From positions 6,076,001-6,140,000 of the forward strand of contig NZ_CP042437.1 in NCBI RefSeq assembly GCF_007971525.1: a stretch of 64,000 nt of DNA, given 5' to 3'. A program made the translations under genes and the position numbers. Numbering within the stretch: the first letter of the stretch is position 1; each line of letters starts with the position of its first letter. The notes beneath the pieces were generated by a model. It was not told where the DNA came from. It was given only the letters and a program-made list of their open reading frames with translations, and ran no database searches. Source of the stretch: Mucilaginibacter ginsenosidivorax. GTDB lineage: Bacteria; Bacteroidota; Bacteroidia; Sphingobacteriales; Sphingobacteriaceae. This document shows, piece by piece, positions 41,958-50,607 of this stretch.

Positions 41958-42827
41958 ATGGATTTTTACCTTACCGCTTTATTGCAGGGATTGTGCTTTT
42001 CGGCTATTGCGCTGGGAATCTATATCTCTATGAAGATTTTTAATATTCCTGATATCACCACCGATGGCAGTTACACTTTAGGCGGTGCTGTTACGGCGGT
42101 AATGCTAAGTCACCATTTATCACCGTACCTTATTTTACCAACGGTGATTATAGCTGGCGGGCTGGCCGGAGCTTTAACGGGGCTTATTCATACCAGGCTA
42201 AAAATAAATGCTTTGCTGGCCGGTATCCTGGTCATGACTGCCTTGTACTCCGTCAATCTTACTATTATGGGCCGCTCCAATGTGCCGCTTATAGGTACGG
42301 CTTCGTTATTCTCGCTTTTAAACATCGTGGCCGATCCTAACCAAAACACATTTATCCTGCTCTCGGTGTTCGTGGTCATCATAACCTTACTTATTGGCTA
42401 CCTGCTCAAAACAGATTTCGGAATAGCCATGCGGGCAACCGGCAACAGCGAATCGATGATCCGCGCGTTGGGTGTTAATACCGACAGGATGAAAATTACA
42501 GGCCTGGCTCTGGCCAATGCGCTTACGGCACTCAGCGGATACCTCATCGTACAGTTCCAGGGTTTCGCGGATATCAGCATGGGTATCGGAATAGTTATTG
42601 TAGGTTTAGGTTCGGTGATTATTGCCGAAACGCTCATTAACTGGTTCCGCATCACTAATGTATGGATCAGTTTGGCCCTGGTTTTGGCAGGGGCCGTGAT
42701 ATTTCAGCTGGTATTGGCCTTTACCCTGGCTATTGGGGTTGATGCCAACTTGCTTAAGCTGGTTACCGCCGCTTTTGTATTGTTAATTGTTAGTCTTCCC
42801 CGTTTATCATTCAGTAAAGCCTCATGA
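41958..42827 (+). CDS. ABC importer permease (BPD_transp_2 type)
   Basis: 289 residues with about eight hydrophobic segments. Blocks SAIALGIYISMKIFNIPDITTDGSY, FGIAMRATGNSESMIRALGVN and the paired Gly/Ala helices are typical of the LivH/BPD_transp_2 permeases that pair with PF04392 binding proteins. It starts 56 bases after the binding-protein gene and its last codon overlaps the ATPase start by 4 bases (ATGA). Confidence 0.88.
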   Translation: MDFYLTALLQGLCFSAIALGIYISMKIFNIPDITTDGSYTLGGAVTAVMLSHHLSPYLILPTVIIAGGLAGALTGLIHTRLKINALLAGILVMTALYSVNLTIMGRSNVPLIGTASLFSLLNIVADPNQNTFILLSVFVVIITLLIGYLLKTDFGIAMRATGNSESMIRALGVNTDRMKITGLALANALTALSGYLIVQFQGFADISMGIGIVIVGLGSVIIAETLINWFRITNVWISLALVLAGAVIFQLVLAFTLAIGVDANLLKLVTAAFVLLIVSLPRLSFSKAS

Positions 42828-43573
42828 TAGCTATAAACAATGTACATAAGGTTTTTAATAAGGGAAAGGCCAACCAGGTAAATGCGGTTAATGGCATCAC
42901 GCTGCAAATTAAAAGCCAAGAGTTTTTGGTGATTGTGGGCTCCAACGGATCGGGTAAAACCACGCTGCTCAATCTGGTTGCAGGCAGCGTTATGCCGGAT
43001 AGCGGCACAATTGTTATTGATGATAACGATGTAACCAAACTGGCCGACTATAAACGCAGCCAGTGGATAGCCCGTGTTTTTCAAAACCCGATGAGTGGTA
43101 CGGCATCAGACCTCAGCATACTGGATAACTTTCGCCTGGCGGCTATTCGTACAAAGCCCAAGGGTTTATCCATTGGTATTAATGATAACTTTAAGCGCGA
43201 AGTAAAAGATAAGATTGCCACCCTGGGCATGGGGCTCGAAAATAAAATTGAGCAATCCATGGGCACACTCTCGGGCGGGCAGAGGCAGGCCCTTACGCTT
43301 TTAATGAGTGTGATAGATAGCTGCAAGGTTTTACTGTTGGACGAACCTACGGCAGCGCTCGACCCCCGCTCGGCCGATGTAGTCATGCGCACTGCAGATA
43401 AGCTGATTAGCGATTTTAAATTAACCGCTATATTGATTACCCATAACTTAAAAGACGCCTACACCTATGGCACACGAATAATACAAATGGGAGAGGGGTT
43501 GGTAATCAATGATTTAAATCGACAAGAAAAGGCAGGTTTAAAACAAAATGACCTTTTTGACTGGTTTGCTTAA
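42824..43573 (+). CDS. ABC importer ATPase
   Basis: 249 residues with Walker A GSNGSGKTT, Q loop (VFQNPMSGTASDL), signature LSGGQRQAL, Walker B VLLLDEPTAALD and the H loop (ILITHNL). It is the nucleotide-binding subunit of the operon and overlaps the permease stop by 4 bases. Canonical motifs are all intact. Confidence 0.92.
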   Translation: MIAINNVHKVFNKGKANQVNAVNGITLQIKSQEFLVIVGSNGSGKTTLLNLVAGSVMPDSGTIVIDDNDVTKLADYKRSQWIARVFQNPMSGTASDLSILDNFRLAAIRTKPKGLSIGINDNFKREVKDKIATLGMGLENKIEQSMGTLSGGQRQALTLLMSVIDSCKVLLLDEPTAALDPRSADVVMRTADKLISDFKLTAILITHNLKDAYTYGTRIIQMGEGLVINDLNRQEKAGLKQNDLFDWFA

Positions 43574-43607
43574 AAACTGGCAAAGTAATTGTAATGGTAT
43601 TAGTACC

Positions 43608-43856
43608 ATGAAAAACAATAATTTTGAAAATATATTCGACGCCTACCAGTTGGTAGCCGGCGCAAAAATAAAAGGAAAACAACAAGACGAAATTTTCGAG
43701 CTTGGAACCTACGATGCCCTTAAACGTGGCTATACCCTTTACCCGCTTGATCACGGCGTTAGATACGACGATTTTAGCGTACTGGTATCTGAAAGGGAAT
43801 TGAAAAACAATTTTATGATTGAAGCAGGTAGAGGGAATACGGCTATTGCGGCGTAG
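43608..43856 (+). CDS. Small protein, unknown function (82 aa)
   Basis: 82 residues from ATG 43608, 35 bases after the ABC ATPase stop. A longer frame from 43548 overlaps that gene and is less likely. Sequence is mixed (FENIFDAYQLVAGAKIKGKQQDEIFELGTYDALKRGYTLYPLDHGVRYDDFSVLVS). No signal or membrane segment and no family recognised. Confidence 0.5.
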   Translation: MKNNNFENIFDAYQLVAGAKIKGKQQDEIFELGTYDALKRGYTLYPLDHGVRYDDFSVLVSERELKNNFMIEAGRGNTAIAA

Positions 43857-43985
43857 TTATCTTAAAGTCATTATTCACTTTGATGGATTTTTCACACTAA
43901 GTGGTTAAAACCGGGCCTGGAAGTAGCAGATGTCATGGTATTGATCTTATCATGATGTGTTTGTGTTCAAATAAACCTCGGCTTT

Positions 43986-44148
43986 GAACGCTGGCCACGA
44001 CTCACCCCGGCTACGCTGCGCTGGCCGACCCTCTCTCCGGCTGCGCCGCAAAGAGGGTTGAAAAAAAAAATTTCGCCCCTCTATGCGGCGCAGTCGGAGA
44101 GAGGGGCAGACGGGCGAAGCCTCGTCGGGGTGAGTCGTCGCCGCCATT
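43986..44148. repeat. 165-bp palindromic element, copy A
   Basis: Left half starts GAACGCTGGCCACGACTCACCCC and contains CCCTCTCTCCGGCTGCGCCGCAAAGAGGG; right half contains CCCCTCTATGCGGCGCAGTC and ends GGTGAGTCGTCGCCGCC. The halves are inverted repeats around an A-rich core. Nearly identical to copy C (55843-56015). Chance reading frames inside it are not genes. Confidence 0.9.
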
Positions 44149-44178
44149 CCATCTGCATTTTCCTTCTCTATACCCCAT

Positions 44179-44209
44179 TTTGCAAATTGCCACATTAATT
44201 GTAAATTTG
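44179..44209 (+). promoter_or_regulatory. Promoter-like site upstream of the TPR gene
   Basis: TTTG at 44179-44182, a 19-base spacer and TAAATTTG at 44202-44209 match the Bacteroidetes consensus. The next gene starts 212 bases downstream, so the leader would be long. A short frame (ATG at 44221, 33 residues) lies in it and is not convincing. Confidence 0.4.
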
Positions 44210-44420
44210 TAAAAAAATAAATGATGCTGTTTAAAAATTCATTCTGTAAAACTATAATGTGGCCCATGGTGTCGCAGCAGAAGGGTTATGCATCAATCAT
44301 ACGCTTCTCCACCCCGGTATAGCGGCAATACTTTTTATACCGACAGATTTTTATTACACATCATTATTTATTACAACAAGTGCTGAATGTTAGCACACTT
44401 TTTATACAACAAAAAAATTT

Positions 44421-44942
44421 ATGGACACTTATTATACTATCGAAGAAAAGTATTTGCAGGCCGTGGATAAACTCTCTTATGGTAAAACTACCAAAGGGCT
44501 TAAATTACTGAACGAAATTATCAGCAACGATCCTTTATACGCGCGTGCCCATCATCAACTGGGTATGTTATACTATTACGAAGTAAAAGATTACCAAACC
44601 GCGGGCTACCATTTTAAAACCTGTATGGAGCTGGAACCTTCATTTCCGGATAACTATACACATTATCTTGATTTGCTTGTGTTTTTGAATATGGAAAAAC
44701 TGGTAAACAATGTATCTGTTAAAGCCCTGAATACACCCGGAGTTGATACCGCCGAAGTTTACAGCCTGCTTGGCCTGTTCCACGAAAAAAGCAAAGACTG
44801 GACAAAAGCCTTAATTAACTATCAAAAAGCCTTTATGGAAGTAACAGACCATAACGATAAAATTGATATTGAGCAAAGCATTAAACGCATCCGCTCAAAA
44901 ATGAAGCATACGTTGGCTTATACCTACCAGATAACGGAGTAA
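44421..44942 (+). CDS. TPR-repeat protein, cytoplasmic
   Basis: 173 residues without a signal peptide. TPR-like units: KLSYGKTTKGLKLLNEIISNDPLYARAH, AGYHFKTCMELEP and WTKALINYQKAFME. Probable protein-protein adaptor. It ends before a palindromic element that also forms a good terminator. Confidence 0.8.
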   Translation: MDTYYTIEEKYLQAVDKLSYGKTTKGLKLLNEIISNDPLYARAHHQLGMLYYYEVKDYQTAGYHFKTCMELEPSFPDNYTHYLDLLVFLNMEKLVNNVSVKALNTPGVDTAEVYSLLGLFHEKSKDWTKALINYQKAFMEVTDHNDKIDIEQSIKRIRSKMKHTLAYTYQITE

Positions 44943-45004
44943 GGAGAAAGGTTAAAGGCGAAAGGCAAAAGGTCAAAGACCCAAGGTCCGACATAGAAGG
45001 ACAA

Positions 45005-45139
45005 AAGCAAAAGAGGCTGTATCATAAATCATGATAAGCCTCTTTTTTGTATGATTTATTCGGGTACCTAATGGAGTCTATTTTAGTACAGGCGATTCTC
45101 AGAGGGGTATTTTGATTTATGATACGGCCTCTTTTTTAA
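45005..45139. mobile_element. MITE-like element with inverted ends, containing a terminator
   Basis: Left end AAAAGAGGCTGTATCATAAATC (about 45010) and right end GATTTATGATACGGCCTCTTTTTT (about 45114-45138) are inverted repeats with one mismatch. The left end also folds locally: AAGAGGCT with AGCCTCTT followed by TTTT (45011-45048), ending the TPR transcript. The GAGGCTGTATCATAA word resembles ends of some IS families, but there is no transposase. A word array of AAAGGCGAAAGG type (44941-44990) with its complement CTTTCACCTTTCACC (45157-45173) surrounds the element. Confidence 0.6.
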
Positions 45140-45170
45140 CCCTTTTCAGTTTTTAACTTTCACCTTTCAC

Positions 45171-45623
45171 CTATTTCGCTGCCCTCACTGCCTTTACCTG
45201 CGCCGCGCTTACTGCCGATGCTTTGTTGCCAAAACTATTCCTGATGTAGGTGAGCAAATCGGCAATTTCCTGGTCTTTTAAAAAGTCATGAGCTGCCATG
45301 GTGTTGGAGTAGCGCTGGCCATTGATATCTACATCGTCGCTAAAACCGTTTAATATTATTTTAATCAGTTTGACTTTATCGCCCAAAACAAAAGTGGTTT
45401 TGGCCAGGGGCGGGTTCATGCTGGGTATCCCCATACCATCTGCCTGGTGGCATGCGGCACAGTTTTCGGCAAATATTGGGGCGCCGGCTGCCATGGATGC
45501 CTTTAGTGCAGCCGATGATTGTTTGCCAGCGGCCTTGTGCTTTTTGGTTTGTGCCTGTAACGCGGTAATGGTAAAAAATGTTATTAACGGTATGAGTACG
45601 AGGGCTTTTTTTAAGTCCATCAT
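45171..45623 (-). CDS. Exported cytochrome c
   Basis: 150 residues with signal LVLIPLITFFTITALQAQ and one heme motif, CAACH, in ENCAACHQADGMG. The end LKDQEIADLLTYIRNSFGNK is the usual C-terminal helix of class I cytochromes c. The start ATG overlaps the stop of the upstream dehydrogenase gene by one base (TAATG); a second ATG follows directly. Its role is most likely electron acceptor of that dehydrogenase. Confidence 0.88.
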   Translation of the reverse strand: MMDLKKALVLIPLITFFTITALQAQTKKHKAAGKQSSAALKASMAAGAPIFAENCAACHQADGMGIPSMNPPLAKTTFVLGDKVKLIKIILNGFSDDVDINGQRYSNTMAAHDFLKDQEIADLLTYIRNSFGNKASAVSAAQVKAVRAAK

Positions 45624-46930
45624 TATTTTTTATACGTTATTTTGTAAATGGTTCCCTGGTTATCGTCGGTTACATAAAGTGAGCCATCTGGTCCCTGCGC
45701 CAATCCGCATGGGCGATGTTCGGCACTACCTTTGGCTGCTTTTTCGGCACTTCCTGCAAAATTGTCTGCAAAAACCTCGTATGCACCGCTTGGCTTGCCA
45801 TCTTTAAAAGGCTGAAAAACCACAAAATAACCTGCCTGCGGTTCTGGTGCACGGTTCCACGAACCATGAAAAGCGATGAAAGCGCCGTTTTTATACTTTT
45901 CGGGGAATTGGCTTCCGGTGTAAAACAACAAGCCGTTAGGTGCTAGGTGGCCCGGAAATGCAGCAGCCGGATTTATGGCCGTTTCGCCTCCTTCTTTTTT
46001 GCCATCACCGCCGTACTCGGGCATTAATATCTTTTTGTTTTGCTGCCAGTCGTAATACATATATGGCCAGCCGGCGTTATCGCCTTTTTTTATGGCGTAC
46101 ATACACTCGGCAGGCAAATCTGCCGACTGCTTGGTTGTAAAATATTCCGGGAACAGATCATGAAGCTGGTCGCGGCCATGCTGCATTACAAAAAGCTGGT
46201 TGTTTTGCTGGTTCCAGTCCATCCCAACCACATTGCGTAAACCGGTGGCGTAACGGATGCCATCGCCATAGTGCTGGTTAAGCTTATCGGCTTTAAACTG
46301 CCAGATGCCACCTGCCGAATCTAAAATAGGGCAGCCTTTTTGGCCGGGCGAACCTTTTTTTCTATCATCTACCTGGCAGGCGTTGGAGTACGCGCCAATG
46401 TTAACATACAGGTTGCCATCGTTATCAAGCGTTATGGCTTTAGCTTCGTGCTCATTGCGGCTTAACAGGCCGGTCACAATTTTTTCAGGCTGATCTGGGT
46501 TTATTACTTCGCTCTTGTCATTCAGCTTATAACGGAAAACTTCCTGGTCGGACGATGCATACAGGTAGCCGTTTTTTACAAAGGCGCCCGTGCCTTTATA
46601 ATCGCCAAAGCTTGTTTTTAAAGTGGCTTTGTCGCCATCCTGTGTTAAATACAAAATGGTTTTGCCATCTTTTATGGTGTTAAGCTTTACGTAAATGTTG
46701 TTTTGCGGCGTAATGGCTATTTCCCTGGTGCCGCCCAGTTTTTCGGCAATTGCGGCTGCGCTGAAACCTGCCGGAAGCTTAAGCCCGGCATTTGCCGCAG
46801 TTGTAGTTGTGCCGGTAGTATCGCTACCTTTTTTATTATCGGGGTTGCCGCTTTTGCAACTGTTAAACAGTATAGCGCCGGCAATTGCTGCTGCAGGCAG
46901 CATTGTCCATACGATGTTTCTTTTTTTCAT
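45623..46930 (-). CDS. PQQ-type sugar (sorbosone/glucose) dehydrogenase lipoprotein
   Basis: 435 residues. Lipoprotein signal (AIAGAILFNSCKSG) then a six-bladed beta-propeller: LPAGFSAAAIAEKLGGTREIAITPQNN, ARNVVGMDWN (GLRNVVGMDWNQQ), QHGRDQLHDLF, GWPYMYYDWQQ, FHGSWNRAPEPQAG and the final PCGLAQGPDGSLYVTDDNQGTIYKI. These are the sorbosone/soluble glucose dehydrogenase-like blocks. A PQQ cofactor is assumed for the family but many Bacteroidetes members may use something else. The cytochrome c gene follows directly, suggesting electrons go to the periplasmic chain. Confidence 0.82.
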   Translation of the reverse strand: MKKRNIVWTMLPAAAIAGAILFNSCKSGNPDNKKGSDTTGTTTTAANAGLKLPAGFSAAAIAEKLGGTREIAITPQNNIYVKLNTIKDGKTILYLTQDGDKATLKTSFGDYKGTGAFVKNGYLYASSDQEVFRYKLNDKSEVINPDQPEKIVTGLLSRNEHEAKAITLDNDGNLYVNIGAYSNACQVDDRKKGSPGQKGCPILDSAGGIWQFKADKLNQHYGDGIRYATGLRNVVGMDWNQQNNQLFVMQHGRDQLHDLFPEYFTTKQSADLPAECMYAIKKGDNAGWPYMYYDWQQNKKILMPEYGGDGKKEGGETAINPAAAFPGHLAPNGLLFYTGSQFPEKYKNGAFIAFHGSWNRAPEPQAGYFVVFQPFKDGKPSGAYEVFADNFAGSAEKAAKGSAEHRPCGLAQGPDGSLYVTDDNQGTIYKITYKK

Positions 46931-47118
46931 GGCTTCTGATTGATTATCAAATTAAATAAATATACAGGGAATCCCGAAATCTGATTTGTAGTAATTGTAT
47001 GACAATTAGGATTGTTGGGGAATATTAAACTGCTGTCTAAAAATGGTTTATTAATGTTTTATACTTCTAATGAAGCATATATCCACGCGAGGGGTAAAAT
47101 GGGGAATGGCGCATATCG

Positions 47119-47313
47119 CATGGCGGCTACGACTCACCCCGCCAGGCTACGCCGGCGACCCTCTCTTCGGCTTCGCCGGAAAGAGGGTTTTGGAATTTAT
47201 GTTGAATAAATACTTGATTATGAAATAATTAAATTAAAAAACCCTCTTTCCGCCGCAGGTGAAGAGAGGGTGGTCGGGCGTAGCCTCGACCGGGTGAGTC
47301 TTAGCCGGCGTTC
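47119..47313. repeat. 195-bp palindromic element, copy B
   Basis: Left half contains GACTCACCCCGCCAGGCTAC and CCCTCTCTTCGGCTTCGCCG; right half CCCTCTTTCCGCCGCAGGTG and GTAGCCTCGACCGGGTGAGTC, with an A/T-rich 60-base core. It belongs to the same family as copies A, C and D and is closest to D (57099-57295). Confidence 0.88.
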
Positions 47314-47491
47314 AAGCGAACGTTTATGTAAATGCCAATACGTCATGGGTAGGTACGAAGCAGTAACGATCTATTTTGTTTTTAAACAATCTCTTAAATT
47401 GCTGATATTCATTCACAACTCTTGCTTCTACCTATCAAAAATTATTGCCCAATAATATCTGCTCGATTTGTTTTTTTGTAAATTCGTTGTG

Positions 47492-47722
47492 ATGATACGG
47501 AGAATATTAAAATCCAACAAGAATTGGCTGACACTCGAATTGCCGGATGACCTGGTTGGCAAAATGATTGAAGTTATCGCACTTTCTGTAGAAAACGCGG
47601 CTGTAGAAGACCCCACCTCAAAGGAAATCAGAATTACTACTTTTAAAGATAAAGTAAGAAACTTTACTTTTAATAGCGGGGGATACAAATTCGATCGTGA
47701 TGAGGCAAATGATTATCAGTGA
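47492..47722 (+). CDS. Antitoxin-like protein of a PIN-type pair
   Basis: 76 residues from ATG 47492. The start IRRILKSNKNWLTLELPDDLVGKMIEV and the end FKDKVRNFTFNSGGYKFDRDEANDYQ resemble short Bacteroidetes antitoxins that precede PIN-domain toxins. The stop overlaps the start of a PIN-like frame by 14 bases, the coupling usual for such pairs. The pair is likely no longer functional because the toxin is truncated. Confidence 0.6.
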   Translation: MIRRILKSNKNWLTLELPDDLVGKMIEVIALSVENAAVEDPTSKEIRITTFKDKVRNFTFNSGGYKFDRDEANDYQ

Positions 47723-47873
47723 CATTGCCGTTGATACTAATATTCTTCTTCATGCTTTATTTTGGCACATTTACAAAGGTTGCAAACCTCTATTTAGTGC
47801 TCCACCTATAACTAATAGGCTTACCCGCTCCCGGCATTCCTCTATTGTACGTAAAAATTACGTAGCCAATTAA
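47709..47873 (+). pseudogene. PIN-domain toxin, N-terminal remnant
   Basis: ATG at 47709 gives IISDIAVDTNILLHAL, the first strand and the catalytic-acid region of a PIN ribonuclease, but after Leu17 the reading frame changes to unrelated residues and stops at 47871. Normal PIN toxins have about 130 residues. The break comes after about 17 residues, so most of the toxin has been deleted. The spacer up to 48031 shows no further toxin sequence. Confidence 0.6.
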
Positions 47874-48031
47874 CTTCCGGCTACCGTGCACAATTCCCGC
47901 CAAATTAAATTTCCCACAATCGATACCGGCAGCAAATTAAGTACTGATTTATAGCAGTTGTAACATATATAGCAACAATGGATTAAACCATTGCCATTGC
48001 AGGTGGTCATAGCTGTATAAAATTTAACAAA

Positions 48032-48832
48032 ATGAAAAAGTTAATCATAGTATCAGCAATAGCAATGAGTGGTTTTATAGCTAATAAAGCAAACGCTCAA
48101 TTATCAATACATGTAGGTTTTAATGTTCCTGTTCACCGTGTTTATGTACCAAGCCCTCCGCCTGTTGTGGTTGAAGAACAGCCTGTATATAACGACGATA
48201 ACGCCCAGGTAAACTATAACGATGATAGTGATGATTATTACTATTTACCTGAAGTAGAGGCATATTATAGCGTGCCAAACCACTGTTATTACTACAATAA
48301 TGGCAGCAATTGGGTAACCTGCGCTTACTTACCCGGCGCTTACCGTAATTACGACTGGCGTACAGCTGTAAGGTACGAGGTACATGGTAACCGCCCTTAT
48401 ATGCACCATGATTTTTATAGACAAAGGTGGGGTGGTTATGCAGGCGACCGCGGCAACTGGGGCCATCGCTTTGAAAGAAGGTACGATGGAGGATATGCTT
48501 ATCAGGGCCGCGATAACAGGTTTAACAACCGTGGATGGGACAACGTAAGAGATAACAACCGTGACCGTGGCAACTGGGGTGGCAGACCAGACAACAACCG
48601 CGGAAACTGGGGCGGCAGGCCGGATAATGGAGGCGACCGGGGCAACTGGGGCGGCAACCAAAACCACGGTAACTGGGGCGGACAGTCAAACGGCGGCGGC
48701 CAGGATCACGGCAATCAAAATCAGGGTGGTGGTCATGACCACGGATACAACGGCGGTGGCCAGGATCATGGAAACCGTGGCGGCGGCCGCGAATTTGCCG
48801 GAAACCGCGGTGGGTTTGGTGTAAGGCAATAA
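48032..48832 (+). CDS. Exported Gly/Asn/Arg-rich repeat protein
   Basis: 266 residues with a signal peptide ending ANKANAQ. The middle contains Tyr-rich segments (DDYYYLPEVEAYYSVP, HCYYYNNGSNW). From residue 147 on it is built from RGNWGG, RPDN, GGGQDHG and NQNQ repeats. Such low-complexity tails bind polysaccharide or RNA or form flexible surface coats. No family is recognised for the tail; the first half resembles short Bacteroidetes envelope proteins. It is monocistronic with a terminator downstream. Confidence 0.75.
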   Translation: MKKLIIVSAIAMSGFIANKANAQLSIHVGFNVPVHRVYVPSPPPVVVEEQPVYNDDNAQVNYNDDSDDYYYLPEVEAYYSVPNHCYYYNNGSNWVTCAYLPGAYRNYDWRTAVRYEVHGNRPYMHHDFYRQRWGGYAGDRGNWGHRFERRYDGGYAYQGRDNRFNNRGWDNVRDNNRDRGNWGGRPDNNRGNWGGRPDNGGDRGNWGGNQNHGNWGGQSNGGGQDHGNQNQGGGHDHGYNGGGQDHGNRGGGREFAGNRGGFGVRQ

Positions 48833-48878
48833 GCTTTCTGCTGATATCAGATAATACAATTCATCTCCCATATATAAA

Positions 48879-48910
48879 TGAAAAGGCTGCCTTTGCGGGC
48901 GGCTTTTTTT
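48879..48910 (+). terminator. Intrinsic terminator (imperfect stem)
   Basis: AAAAGGCTGCC faces GGGCGGCTTTTTTT with a bulged G, around a TTTGC loop, then seven T. Confidence 0.6.
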
Positions 48911-49036
48911 ATGCCATGTGCCGGGATATGCAGGTGATACATACCAACTAAAAGGTAGGAGCCTGTTTGGCCGTACAGTTCTTTTTATTAAGTAAAAAAT
49001 CCTACTTTGTATCCAAATTATAAACCTCTCCCTGGG

Positions 49037-50317
49037 ATGAAAAAAATAGTTGCGTTACTTCTGTTTGTTGCATTTGCTATAGGTGCCCTTGCGCAGGGTA
49101 ATACTTTACAGGCTGGTACACCGGCCAATGAAAAATTTTCTGCCGAACGTTTGCAGCGCATTGATAACATGATTGAACAAACCATCGATTCGGGCTATAT
49201 CAATGGAGCGGTTGGGCTGATAGCCCGCAATGGCAAAATGGTTTATTATAAATCATTCGGCATGGCCGATGTTGAACAAAAAAAATTGATGAATAACGAT
49301 GCTATCTTTCGCATAGCGTCGCAAACCAAAGCTATTACCAGTGTAGCTGTTATGATGCTGTTTGAAGAAGGTAAGTTTCTGCTGGACGATCCCATCTCCA
49401 AATACCTGCCGGCGTTTGCTCATCCAAAGGTAATAGATACCTTCAACCCTAAAGATACCACTTATACCACTGTCACTGCCAAAAGGGAGATAACCATTCG
49501 CGATTTACTTACCCATACTTCGGGCATAGCCTATGCCCAGATCGGCTCGCCTACGATGAATGCAGTTTATGCCAAAGCCCACATTCCGGCCGGCTTTGTT
49601 ACAGATAAAATACTACTGGCCGATGCCATGAAAAAGCTGGGCCCGCTACCCTTGGAGCACCAGCCGGGCGAACGCTGGACTTACGGCCTTAACATAGATG
49701 TTTTAGGCTACCTGGTTGAAAAACTATCGGGCAAAAGCTTAGACCAGTTTATGAAAGAACGCATTTTTGATCCCCTTGGGATGAAGGATACCTATTTTTA
49801 TATCCCCACCGCCAAACAAAACCGACTGGTAGCCGTGTATACTCCCGATAAAAAAGACCATCTTATTAAATGGAATGCATCTACTTTTGACGGCCTTAGC
49901 GCCGATTACCCCACTGTTAACGGTACCTATTATGCGGGTGGCGCCGGTTTAACATCCACAATTAAAGATTATGCCACTTTTTTGCAAATGATGCTGAATG
50001 GCGGGGTTTATAACGGCCAGCGTTTATTAGCACGACACACTGTTGAACTCATGACCACCAACCAGATTGGCGACCTGTACATCAACCCCAATAAAGAGAA
50101 ATTTGGCCTGGGTTTTGGCCTTACAACCGACATAAGTTCAAAAAAGCTGGGTATAAGCGAAGGCTCATTTGCCTGGGGCGGTTTTTTTGGCACCCTGTAT
50201 TGGGTTGATCCGAAAGAACACCTGGTATGCCTGTTATTTGTTCAGAACTGGCCATTGCCGCACAACGCTTTCCAGGATAAATTCAGGGCTATGGTTTACC
50301 AGGCGCTTACGGATTGA
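49037..50317 (+). CDS. Serine hydrolase of the beta-lactamase family (class C-like)
   Basis: 426 residues from ATG 49037, chosen because the signal KKIVALLLFVAFAIGALAQ begins there. SxxK motif FRIASQTKAITS, the YxN motif (YGLNIDVLGYLVEKLSG) and the GGFFG region near the C-terminus match the esterase/beta-lactamase (Pfam Beta-lactamase) group. Members act as esterases, peptidases or beta-lactamases; the substrate cannot be told. It is exported, possibly periplasmic. No adjacent peptidoglycan genes. Confidence 0.88.
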   Translation: MKKIVALLLFVAFAIGALAQGNTLQAGTPANEKFSAERLQRIDNMIEQTIDSGYINGAVGLIARNGKMVYYKSFGMADVEQKKLMNNDAIFRIASQTKAITSVAVMMLFEEGKFLLDDPISKYLPAFAHPKVIDTFNPKDTTYTTVTAKREITIRDLLTHTSGIAYAQIGSPTMNAVYAKAHIPAGFVTDKILLADAMKKLGPLPLEHQPGERWTYGLNIDVLGYLVEKLSGKSLDQFMKERIFDPLGMKDTYFYIPTAKQNRLVAVYTPDKKDHLIKWNASTFDGLSADYPTVNGTYYAGGAGLTSTIKDYATFLQMMLNGGVYNGQRLLARHTVELMTTNQIGDLYINPNKEKFGLGFGLTTDISSKKLGISEGSFAWGGFFGTLYWVDPKEHLVCLLFVQNWPLPHNAFQDKFRAMVYQALTD

Positions 50318-50403
50318 GTTTTTGAAATAATTGGAAATTGGAAGATTTTTATTCCCTCCCAACGGGAGCTACTGTGTGTACACATCTCTCTAAGTAAAGA
50401 AAA

Positions 50404-50538
50404 TTGTCATTTCGATAGAGCATGCGTGGGGTTGTGCGGGAGAGCGAAAGAGAAATCTTATATGCCTTGCATTCACAACTGGCTTTTCGAAGTGCATTGC
50501 GTATAAGATTTCTCCTCGTACCTCGTTCGAAATGACAA
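50404..50538. repeat. 135-bp palindrome of the TTGTCATTTCGA class
   Basis: TTGTCATTTCGA (50404-50415) and TCGAAATGACAA (50527-50538) are the ends; inside, AGAGAAATCTTATATGC faces GCGTATAAGATTTCTC. The same class recurs at 59730-59879 and, broken, at 59979-60063. Confidence 0.85.
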
Positions 50539-50607
50539 AATTGTTGTTGTGTAATAGAAAGTCAATACACAAGAAACACTGAGAGAAATTCGGTACTTAC
50601 GAAAGTA

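Noticed and set aside
44221..44322. 33-residue frame after the promoter-like site
   Set aside because: It starts too close to the -7 box to carry a ribosome binding site and shows no protein-like pattern.
47012..47209. Plus-strand frame with GYRMAATTHPARLRRRPSLRLRRKEG-like content
   Set aside because: It is the translation of palindromic element B; similar frames appear in copies A, C and D in other phases.
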